Below are positions 5,660 to 11,319 of a DNA stretch of 11,319 nt, in pieces (positions within the stretch are counted from its first letter, which is position 1; each line of letters opens with the position of its first letter). The DNA lies in NCBI GenBank assembly GCA_938023085.1, contig CALHDP010000160.1:1-11319 (forward strand). The letters run 5' to 3'. Both the position numbers and the translations under genes were made by a program. The notes beneath the pieces were generated by a model. That model searched no databases. It worked only from the letters and a program-made list of their open reading frames with translations, and had not been told where the DNA came from. The DNA comes from an uncultured Collinsella sp. (lineage in GTDB: Bacteria > Actinomycetota > Coriobacteriia > Coriobacteriales > Coriobacteriaceae).

Positions 5660-6604
5660 GTGGCGTTCAACCATAAGCACCTGATCGACATTACCGAGTA
5701 CTCCGAAGAGGATATCAAGCTCATCCTCGAGACCGCCAAGGCGTTCTCCGAGGTCAACGAGCGTGCGATCAAGAAGGTCCCCACGCTCAAGGGCAAGACC
5801 ATCGTCAACATGTTCAACGAGCCCTCGACGCGTACCCGCAGCTCCTTCGAGCTCGCCGAGAAGCGTCTTTCGGCCGACAGCCTCAACTTTGGCGGCTCCT
5901 CGACCTCCACGGTCAAGGGCGAGAGCCTCGTCGATACCGTCGAGACCCTCAACGCCTACAAGATCGACTGCATCGTCGTGCGCGACAAGCACGCCGGCGC
6001 GCCCTACATCGTCACGCAGAACTCGCCCGCGAGCGTTATCTGCGCCGGCGATGGCAAGCATAACCACCCCACGCAGGCCCTGCTCGACCTGTACACCATC
6101 TGGGAGCACAAGGGTGACTTCCACGGTCTGAAGGTCGCCGTCGTCGGCGACATCTCCCACTCCCGTGTCTGCGGCTCGCTGATCCCCGCCCTTAAGATCA
6201 TGGGCTGCGAGACCTACGCCGTCGCCCCCGGCACGCTGCTGCCGCCGGCACCCGAGGTCCTTGGCTGCGACCACGTGACGAGCGACCTCGATTCCGTCCT
6301 GCCCGAGCTGGACGTCGTCTACATGCTGCGCGTGCAGCAGGAGCGCCTCGAGGGTGCCCCGTTCCCGACCATTCGCGAGTACCACAGGCTCTTCGGCCTG
6401 ACCAAGGACCGCGAGAAGCTCATGAAGCCCGATGCGATCATCTGCCACCCGGGCCCCATCAACCGCGGCGTCGAGTTCGACTCCTATATGGCCGACCACC
6501 CGCAACGCTCCGTCATCCTGGAGCAGGTCTACGCCGGTATCTGCGTGCGTATGGCTATCCTGTATCTGCTGCTTGGAGGTGCCGATAATGGCCTTGCTTC
6601 TTAA
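5660..6604 (+). CDS. pyrB: Aspartate carbamoyltransferase, catalytic chain
   Basis: PyrB condenses carbamoyl phosphate with aspartate to N-carbamoyl-aspartate, the committed step of UMP synthesis. It has 314 residues, the usual length for a catalytic chain. Carbamoyl phosphate is bound by STRTR (56-60) and HPTQ (136-139). The segments GDGKHNHPTQALLD, MLRVQQER (222-229) and HPGPINRGVE (263-272) identify an aspartate rather than ornithine transcarbamoylase. The start is taken as GTG at 5660, because GGAGGTGA (5644-5651) lies 8 nt before it. The in-frame GTG at 5648 lies inside that ribosome-binding site and is unlikely. No pyrI regulatory chain is present, as in Bacillus-type class C enzymes, so the trimer probably lacks nucleotide allostery. 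Its last 17 nt overlap pyrC. Confidence 0.95.
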   Translation: MAFNHKHLIDITEYSEEDIKLILETAKAFSEVNERAIKKVPTLKGKTIVNMFNEPSTRTRSSFELAEKRLSADSLNFGGSSTSTVKGESLVDTVETLNAYKIDCIVVRDKHAGAPYIVTQNSPASVICAGDGKHNHPTQALLDLYTIWEHKGDFHGLKVAVVGDISHSRVCGSLIPALKIMGCETYAVAPGTLLPPAPEVLGCDHVTSDLDSVLPELDVVYMLRVQQERLEGAPFPTIREYHRLFGLTKDREKLMKPDAIICHPGPINRGVEFDSYMADHPQRSVILEQVYAGICVRMAILYLLLGGADNGLAS

Positions 6605-7877
6605 GAATGCCCACGTCGTCGACCCGTCCGTCGAGCTTGACGGTGTCGTTGACGTCCTGATTGACGGCGACAAGATCGCCGAGGTCGGCGAGAATCTCGC
6701 CGTCGAGGGAGCCGAGGTCCGCGACCTTTCCGGCAAGTACCTCGTCCCCGGTCTGGTGGATATGCACGTGCATCTGCGCGAGCCCGGCTACGAGGTCAAA
6801 GAGGACATCGAGAGCGGTACCCGCGCAGCTGCCAAGGGCGGCTTTACCGGCGTGTGCTCCATGCCCAACACCGATCCCGTCACCGATAACGGCACCGTCG
6901 TGGAGTTCGTCAAGTCCCGTGCTGCCGAGGTCGGCCACTGCCGCGTCTATCCGTCGGGCGCCATGACCCGCGGTCTTAAGGGCGAGGCCATGTCCGAGAT
7001 GGGCGATATGGTCGCCCACGGCGCCGTCGCCTTCACCGATGACGGTCGCGGCGTGCAGGGCGCGGGCATGCTCCGTCGCTGCATGGACTACGGCAAGATG
7101 TTCGGCAAGGTCTTCATGAGCCACTGCCAGGACGAGGACCTGGTCGGCCACGGCCAGATCAACGAGGGCAAGGTCTCGACCCGTCTGGCCCTCGAGGGTT
7201 GGCCGGCTGCCGGCGAGGAGCTCCAGATCGCCCGCGACATCGAGATCGCCAAGCTGACCGGTGCCAAGCTGCACATCCAGCACATCTCCACCGCTCACGG
7301 TCTCGAGCTCGTGCGTGCCGGTAAGGCCGCTGGCGTTCAGGTGACCTGCGAGGCCACCCCGCACCACATGTTCCTGACCGAGAACGACCTGGACGAGACC
7401 TACAACACCTCGCTCAAGGTCAATCCGCCGCTGCGCACCGACGAGGACGCCGAGGCCATCCGTCAGGGCGTCATCGACGGTACCGTCGACGTTATCGTCA
7501 CCGATCACGCTCCCCACACCCCGTGGGAGAAGGCCCGCGAGTTCGAGCTTGCGCCCTTTGGCATGATCGGTCTCGAGACCTCGCTGTCGCTCGTGCTCAC
7601 CGAGCTGGTCAACACGGGCAAGATGAGCATGGGCCGCATGGTCGAGCTCATGGCCATCAAGCCGCGTGAGATCCTGGGCCTCGACCAGGTTCAGGTCAAG
7701 GCGGGCTCCGTTGCCGACCTGACTGTTTTCGACGCGTCCGCCACCTGGACGGTCGGCGAGGACGGCTACGAGTCGCGCGCCGAGAACTCCGGTTTCGCCG
7801 GCCGCACGCTTACCGGTCGTGCCACCGATGTGTTTGTCGGCGGTAAGCAGACGCTCGCCGACGGCTGCATCTGCTAG
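6588..7877 (+). CDS. pyrC: Dihydroorotase, type I zinc amidohydrolase
   Basis: PyrC cyclises N-carbamoyl-aspartate to dihydroorotate. The 429-residue length and DMHVHLREPG (58-67, metal ligands H60 and H62, substrate-binding R64) mark the type I family. The bridging aspartate lies in FTDDG (D151 or D152) rather than a carbamylated lysine. Other ligands are H179 in MSHCQDED, H232 in IQHIS, and D306 in TDHAPH, the catalytic aspartate. The key set is complete, so this is an active enzyme rather than the inactive dihydroorotase-like partner known in some operons. The ATG at 6588 has GGAGGTG 7 nt upstream, within pyrB, giving translational coupling by the overlap. The open frame begins earlier (6432), but that part is a shadow of pyrB. 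Confidence 0.96.
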   Translation: MALLLKNAHVVDPSVELDGVVDVLIDGDKIAEVGENLAVEGAEVRDLSGKYLVPGLVDMHVHLREPGYEVKEDIESGTRAAAKGGFTGVCSMPNTDPVTDNGTVVEFVKSRAAEVGHCRVYPSGAMTRGLKGEAMSEMGDMVAHGAVAFTDDGRGVQGAGMLRRCMDYGKMFGKVFMSHCQDEDLVGHGQINEGKVSTRLALEGWPAAGEELQIARDIEIAKLTGAKLHIQHISTAHGLELVRAGKAAGVQVTCEATPHHMFLTENDLDETYNTSLKVNPPLRTDEDAEAIRQGVIDGTVDVIVTDHAPHTPWEKAREFELAPFGMIGLETSLSLVLTELVNTGKMSMGRMVELMAIKPREILGLDQVQVKAGSVADLTVFDASATWTVGEDGYESRAENSGFAGRTLTGRATDVFVGGKQTLADGCIC

Positions 7878-7897
7878 CATAGCCTTATCGCTTTTGT

Positions 7898-7936
7898 GCG
7901 CGGCGCCCTTGCGGTGCCGCGCTTTCTGTTCGTTTG
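7898..7936 (+). terminator. GC-rich hairpin in the pyrC-pyrK gap, weak or partial terminator
   Basis: GCGCGGCGCC (7898-7907) pairs with GGTGCCGCGC (7913-7922) over 10 bp with one G-U and a 5-nt loop. It is followed by TTTCTGTTCGTTT, an interrupted T tract. This is the only large gap (92 nt) inside the operon, so the hairpin may lower pyrKDF expression or cap message ends. A second small hairpin CCATGC/GCATGG (7939-7944 with 7949-7954) sits just before the pyrK ribosome-binding site. Confidence 0.5.
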
Positions 7937-7969
7937 GACCATGCAACCGCATGGGGGATTGGAGCGTCT

Positions 7970-8761
7970 ATGCCCACACCTTCCACTGCACGCATGCACG
8001 ACTTCGAGGTCGTCTCGAACCAGGAGATCGCCGACGGCATCTTCTCGCTCGTCATCTCGGCCCCCAAGCTTGCAAGTGCGCTCAAGCCCGGTCAGTTTGT
8101 GAACATCGCCGTGCCCGGCGATGCGTCCTCGCTGCTTCGCGTGCCTCTGAGCTTCTATCGCGCCGACGCCCAGGCCGGCACCGTCGAGCTGTGGTACGCC
8201 GTCGTGGGCGACGACACCCGTCGTCTGTCGCAGATGGCCCCCGGCTCCAAGTCCAACCTGTTGGGCCCTGGCGGCCGCGGCTGGCTTGTTCCCGAGGGCA
8301 CCAGGAAGGCGCTGCTCGTGGCGGGCGGCATCGGCGTTCCGCCCGTGCTGTGCCTCGCCGGCATGCTTGCCGAGCAGGGCGTGGATGTCGACGTTTGCCT
8401 GGGCTTTGGCACCGCTTCCAAGGCCGTGGGTGTCGATGAGTTCCGCGCGCTGGGCGCCACGGTTAACGTGTGCACCGATGATGGCACGCTCGGCATGCAC
8501 GGTTTTTGCACCGATCCTGCCGCCGAGCTGCTCGGCGAGGGCGGCTACGACTACGTCGCCAGCTGCGGCCCCGCCGTCATGATGAAGAAGGTCGCCGCCG
8601 CTGCCGCCGAGGCCGGTGCGTACTGCGAGGTGTCGCTCGAGCGCATGATGAGCTGCGGCTTTGGCGCCTGCAACACCTGCAATGTCGAGACGGTCGACGG
8701 TATGAAGGGTGCTTGCATGTGCGGCCCCGTGTTCGATGCTTCCAAGGTGGTGGTCTTCTAG
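7970..8761 (+). CDS. pyrK: Dihydroorotate dehydrogenase B, electron transfer subunit PyrK
   Basis: PyrK is the FAD and 2Fe-2S subunit that passes electrons from dihydroorotate, oxidised by PyrD, to NAD. The 263-residue protein has a ferredoxin reductase-like FAD domain (RVPLSFY, 57-63) and a nucleotide domain (VAGGIGVPPVL, 117-127; SCGP, 198-201). The C-terminal cluster motif uses C229, C234, C237 and C249, in the typical CxxxxCxxC...C spacing, followed by GPVF. The start at 7970 was chosen for GGAG 5 nt upstream. ATG 7994 (MHDFEVV) is possible but lacks such a site. Its TAG overlaps the GTG start of pyrD by 1 nt, as expected for an equimolar PyrK/PyrD heterotetramer. Presence of this subunit means the enzyme is class 1B, using NAD rather than quinones, which suits an anaerobe. 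Confidence 0.94.
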   Translation: MPTPSTARMHDFEVVSNQEIADGIFSLVISAPKLASALKPGQFVNIAVPGDASSLLRVPLSFYRADAQAGTVELWYAVVGDDTRRLSQMAPGSKSNLLGPGGRGWLVPEGTRKALLVAGGIGVPPVLCLAGMLAEQGVDVDVCLGFGTASKAVGVDEFRALGATVNVCTDDGTLGMHGFCTDPAAELLGEGGYDYVASCGPAVMMKKVAAAAAEAGAYCEVSLERMMSCGFGACNTCNVETVDGMKGACMCGPVFDASKVVVF

Positions 8762-9684
8762 TGGGTACCGTGAACATGGCCGTCGATTTCGGCGGCGTCA
8801 AGATGCAGAACCCCATCAACACCGCAGCCGGTACCTTTGGCTACGGTTGGCAGTTCCAGAACTTCTTTGATGTTTCCCAGCTGGGCGCCATCACCACCAA
8901 GGGTTGCGCTGCCGAGCCCTGGCCCGGCAACCCCGCGCCCCGCATGGCCGAGATCCCCGGCGGTATGATCAACTCCGTGGGCCTTCAGAACCCCGGCGTG
9001 GCCGCCTTTGCCCGCGAGTCCGGTCCGTGGCTCGAGCAGCTTTCCAAGGACGGCTGCCAGGTCATCTGTCAGGTTGCCGGCCACTCCGTTGACGAGTTTG
9101 TCCGCGCACTCGAGATGTATGTCGAGCTGTGCCCCTGGGCTGCCGGCTACGAGATCAACGTGAGCTGCCCCAATATCGCCGCCGGCGGTGCCGCCATGGG
9201 CTCCACGCCCGAGGGCGCCTCTTCCGTTATGGCTGCCTGCCGCAAGGTGACCGATAAGCCTCTGTTCGTGAAGATGGCGCCGGTCAACGTCGCCGAGATC
9301 GCCAAGGCCCTCGAGGCTGCCGGCGCCGACGGCCTTTCGGTCATCAACTCCATCCAGGGCATGGCCATCGACGTCCATACCCGCAAGTCCCGCGTGGCCA
9401 AGCCCAAGGGCGGCCTTTCGGGCCCGCTGTGTCATCACATCGCCGTGCGCATGGTCTGGGAGGTTGCCCAGGCCGTCGATATCCCCATCAACGGTGTCGG
9501 CGGTGTCATGACCGGTGAGGATGCGGCCGAGTTTATCCTGGCCGGCGCCACCTGCGTGTCGGTCGGTATGGCCAACTTCGTCGATCCGTGCGCTTCGCTC
9601 AAGATCGCGCATGAGCTCGAGGCCTGGGCCGAGTCCCAGGGCGTGAAGGACATCAACGAACTGGTAGGTGCTTTCGAATGCTAG
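8761..9684 (+). CDS. pyrD: Dihydroorotate dehydrogenase B (NAD+), catalytic subunit
   Basis: PyrD oxidises dihydroorotate to orotate on FMN and passes electrons to PyrK. The 307-residue barrel has NPINTAAGTFGYG (17-29), NSVGLQNPG (71-79), and the catalytic cysteine C136 in INVSCPN. It also has K171 in FVKMAP, GGLSG (217-221) and GVGGVMTGEDAAEFILAG (245-262). A cysteine base, not serine, places it in class 1. Adjacency to pyrK places it in class 1B. The start is uncertain: GTG 8761 overlaps the pyrK stop in TAGTG and has AAGGTGGTGG 7 nt upstream, so I prefer it. GTG 8770 and ATG 8776 (MAVDF) are in frame and nearer to the usual N-terminus. The upstream frame beyond 8761 is shadow of pyrK. Overlaps pyrF by 7 nt. 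Confidence 0.94.
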   Translation: MGTVNMAVDFGGVKMQNPINTAAGTFGYGWQFQNFFDVSQLGAITTKGCAAEPWPGNPAPRMAEIPGGMINSVGLQNPGVAAFARESGPWLEQLSKDGCQVICQVAGHSVDEFVRALEMYVELCPWAAGYEINVSCPNIAAGGAAMGSTPEGASSVMAACRKVTDKPLFVKMAPVNVAEIAKALEAAGADGLSVINSIQGMAIDVHTRKSRVAKPKGGLSGPLCHHIAVRMVWEVAQAVDIPINGVGGVMTGEDAAEFILAGATCVSVGMANFVDPCASLKIAHELEAWAESQGVKDINELVGAFEC

Positions 9685-10394
9685 AGACCGATGCCCGCGA
9701 CCGCGTGATCGTCGCTCTCGACTGCGACCGTGAGCGTGCGCTCGAGCTCGCCCACGAGCTTTCGGGCCATGCCGCCTGGCTCAAGGTTGGCATGACGCTC
9801 TATTACGCCGAGGGTCCTGAGATCGTCAAGACGTTCAAGGACCTGGGCTTTAAGGTCTTCCTTGACCTTAAGTTCCATGACATTCCGCATCAGGTTCGCG
9901 GTGCCGCCCGCTCGGCCTCGCTTGCCGGTGCCGATCTGCTTTCGGTCCACGGCTTGGGTTCGGGCGCCATGCTCGCTGCCTGCCGCGAGGGCGCCGAGGA
10001 GGCGCGCGAGGACCGCGCCAAGCTCGTCGCCATCACCGTGCTCACGAGCATGAACCAGGATGCCTTGAGCGAGATCGGCGTCGAGTCGCCCGTGGCCGAG
10101 GAGGCCGCCCGCCTGGCAAAGCTCGCTCAGGCCAACGGCATCGACGGTATCGTGTGCTCGCCGATGGAGGCTCACGACATGCGTGAGCTGCTGGGTCCCG
10201 ATGCCCTGATCGTGACTCCGGGCGTGCGTCCGGTGGGTGCCGCCCTTGGTGACCAGTCCCGCGTGGCGACGCCTTCCCAGGCTATCGAGCGGGGCGCAAG
10301 CCACATTGTGGTGGGCCGTCCCATCACCGGCGCCGACGATCCGGTTGCCGCCTTTGACGCTATTGTCGCTGAGCTGGTCGAAAACGTCGCCTAA
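9678..10394 (+). CDS. pyrF: Orotidine 5'-phosphate decarboxylase
   Basis: PyrF decarboxylates OMP to UMP, the last step of the pathway. The 238-residue protein is a bacterial-type (group I) OMP decarboxylase barrel. The catalytic charged tetrad is visible as K36 (AWLKVG) and FLDLKFHDIP, with D63, K65 and D68. The phosphate-gripping loops are TPGVRP (near 189) and VVGRPIT near the C-terminus. The ATG at 9678 overlaps the pyrD stop in ATGCTAG, with GGTAGGTG as ribosome-binding site, so translation is coupled. No pyrE appears here, although orotate phosphoribosyltransferase is needed between PyrD and PyrF; it must be elsewhere. It ends the operon, followed by a large stem-loop. Confidence 0.95.
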   Translation: MLETDARDRVIVALDCDRERALELAHELSGHAAWLKVGMTLYYAEGPEIVKTFKDLGFKVFLDLKFHDIPHQVRGAARSASLAGADLLSVHGLGSGAMLAACREGAEEAREDRAKLVAITVLTSMNQDALSEIGVESPVAEEAARLAKLAQANGIDGIVCSPMEAHDMRELLGPDALIVTPGVRPVGAALGDQSRVATPSQAIERGASHIVVGRPITGADDPVAAFDAIVAELVENVA

Positions 10395-10439
10395 AAGATT
10401 CCCCTAAGTCACCACTTTTGGGTCTCATTAGCACAAAAT

Positions 10440-10505
10440 AGCCCCTGTGCCTGCGTAAACTTTCCCATCCTTTGTGTGGAATCGCAGGTCAGGGGCTTAA
10501 CTTTG
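10440..10505 (+). terminator. Large stem-loop after pyrF, probable operon terminator
   Basis: AGCCCCTG (10440-10447) pairs with CAGGGGCT (10490-10497). A 2/1-nt internal loop is followed by CCTGCG (10450-10455) with CGCAGG (10483-10488) and a possible TTCC/GGAA inner helix. The downstream tract TTAACTTT is only moderately T-rich. On the minus strand the following tract is ATTTTG. A smaller hairpin at 10401-10422 lies between it and the pyrF stop. Confidence 0.6.
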
Positions 10506-10560
10506 GGCGCAGTATATTGCACTTTTTGCGGGTATCGTCTAACCTATGGAGCCGCGATTG

Positions 10561-10592
10561 GGCATTTTGTACGTTCTACGTGCTAAAATGCC
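10561..10592 (+). promoter_or_regulatory. mihF promoter within an inverted repeat
   Basis: TGCTAAAAT (10581-10589) is an extended -10 element predicting a start near 10596 and a leader of about 38 nt. It lies inside a perfect 8-bp inverted repeat, GGCATTTT (10561-10568) and AAAATGCC (10585-10592), with imperfect inner ACGT arms. A second possible promoter upstream is TTGCAC, 17 nt, TAACCT (about 10515-10543). The repeat is a plausible operator, perhaps for autoregulation by the nucleoid protein itself, though this is inference. Confidence 0.5.
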
Positions 10593-10633
10593 AATTATTG
10601 AATCAGATATAACCCAACTTTTTGGAGGTACGA

Positions 10634-10942
10634 ATGGCACTCCCTCAGCTTACCGATGAGCAGCGCAAGCAGGCTCTTGAGAAGGCTGCTGCCGCACGTC
10701 ACGCCCGCGCTGAGCTTCGCGAGCAGATCAAGAAGGGCGAGAAGTCCCTCGAGTCCGTGCTCAACTCCGATGACCCCATCGCTTCCCGCATGAAGGTTTC
10801 CACCCTCATCGAGTCTCTCCCTGGTTATGGCAAGGCCAAGGCCGCCAAGATCATGGAGGAGCTCGGTATCTCCGCTACCCGTCGCGTCCAGGGCCTCGGC
10901 GTCCGTCAGCGCGAGCAGCTCCTCGAGCAGCTGACCAAATAA
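10634..10942 (+). CDS. mihF: Actinobacterial integration host factor (mIHF family nucleoid protein)
   Basis: mIHF is a small, actinobacteria-specific nucleoid-associated protein that bends and compacts DNA. It is unrelated in sequence to proteobacterial IHF. The 102 residues begin MALPQLTDEQR and have an Ala/Arg/Lys-rich N-terminal helix (ALEKAAAARHARAELR, 14-29). The conserved core SLPGYGKAKAAKIMEELGI (61-79) and TRRVQGLGVRQREQLLE (82-98) form the S13-like helix-two-turn-helix DNA-binding part. Start ATG 10634 has TTGGAGG 6 nt upstream; the frame opens 12 nt earlier, but that reads into the site. The TAA is immediately followed by the gmk start, the same order as in Mycobacterium and Streptomyces. 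This supports actinobacterial origin and joint transcription with gmk. Confidence 0.95.
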   Translation: MALPQLTDEQRKQALEKAAAARHARAELREQIKKGEKSLESVLNSDDPIASRMKVSTLIESLPGYGKAKAAKIMEELGISATRRVQGLGVRQREQLLEQLTK

Positions 10943-11319
10943 GTGAGCGCTCAGGATTCCAAGCTCTTTGTGATTTCTGGACCGTCAGGCGCAGGCAAGG
11001 GTACGCTCGTCACTCGTGTGCGCGAGCGCCGCTCGAACCTGGGCCTGACGGTTTCGGCTACCACGCGAGCACCACGCAAAGGTGAGGTCGACGGCGTCAA
11101 CTACTTTTTTCTGACGCGTGAGGAGTTCGACCGCCGCGTGGCAAACGGTGAGTTTGTTGAGTGGGCCGAGGTCCACGGTAACTGCTACGGCACGTTGGTG
11201 AGCGAGGTCACATCCAAGCTCGCCTCGGGCGCGTCTCTGATTCTGGAGATCGATGTCCAGGGTGCCCTGCAGGTGAAGGAGCGTTTCCCCGAGGCCGTGC
11301 TGATCTTTATCAAGCCGCC
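10943..11319 (+). CDS. gmk: Guanylate kinase, N-terminal part (3' end outside window)
   Basis: Guanylate kinase phosphorylates GMP to GDP with ATP. The first 125 residues are visible, from GTG at 10943 to the window edge. The P-loop GPSGAGKGT is at 13-21. The GMP-binding segment TVSATTRAPRKGE (about 36-48) and the DGVNYFFLTREEF that follows are diagnostic. A further match is LEIDVQGALQVKERFPEA near residues 96-113. The GTG directly abuts the mihF TAA, and only a weak purine-rich site (GAGCAG) precedes it. Translation may therefore depend on coupling to mihF. No ORF listing could close this gene because its stop is missing, but the reading frame is intact. In other actinobacteria rpoZ follows gmk; that cannot be seen here. 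Confidence 0.95.
   Translation, partial: MSAQDSKLFVISGPSGAGKGTLVTRVRERRSNLGLTVSATTRAPRKGEVDGVNYFFLTREEFDRRVANGEFVEWAEVHGNCYGTLVSEVTSKLASGASLILEIDVQGALQVKERFPEAVLIFIKP

Noticed and set aside
5600..9612. Long minus-strand open frames across the pyr operon (for example 5600-6736, 6555-7952, 8758-9612)
   Set aside because: These are shadows of well-identified pyr genes with biased composition, no recognisable domains and no ribosome-binding sites.

Overview
The window looks like chromosomal DNA from a strictly anaerobic, high-GC actinobacterium of the Coriobacteriia, most likely Collinsella or a close relative. Three things point there. An actinobacterial integration host factor gene (mihF) sits directly before gmk. 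The dihydroorotate dehydrogenase is the NAD-linked PyrD/PyrK type typical of anaerobes. A full-length bifunctional AdhE is present. The genus is an inference; the families are recognised from motifs.

Left part (1-4670): the 3' end of proS (+) ends in a clear terminator. It converges on a minus-strand pair: an 882-residue adhE followed 88 nt later by an orphan kinase of the aminoglycoside/choline phosphotransferase fold. The kinase ends in its own terminator. The DNA upstream of adhE holds an extended -10 promoter and two LacI-type operator-like palindromes exactly 18 bp apart. Also on the minus strand is rpmB (ribosomal protein L28, four-cysteine form), with its own promoter and terminator.

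Centre and right (4740-10500): a plus-strand pyrimidine operon, pyrR-pyrB-pyrC-pyrK-pyrD-pyrF. It covers de novo UMP synthesis from carbamoyl phosphate to UMP; carAB is absent. Most junctions are tight: pyrR-pyrB 4 nt apart, pyrB/pyrC overlap 17 nt, pyrK/pyrD 1 nt, pyrD/pyrF 7 nt. The exception is a 92-nt gap between pyrC and pyrK that holds a very GC-rich hairpin. Before pyrR is a structured leader: a long stem capped by a PyrR-type hexaloop, whose 3' strand overlaps the 5' strand of a U-tract hairpin. This leader is the most interesting regulatory element here, because its geometry does not match the standard Bacillus attenuator logic.

Right end (10500-11319): an extended -10 promoter lies inside a perfect 8-bp inverted repeat and drives mihF. 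The gene gmk (guanylate kinase) follows with no intergenic base and runs off the window. UMP synthesis, guanylate kinase and a nucleoid protein are therefore neighbours, as in other actinobacteria. I see no tRNA, rRNA, CRISPR, insertion sequence or prophage. This is ordinary core genome; its novelty lies in cis-regulatory structures rather than new proteins.
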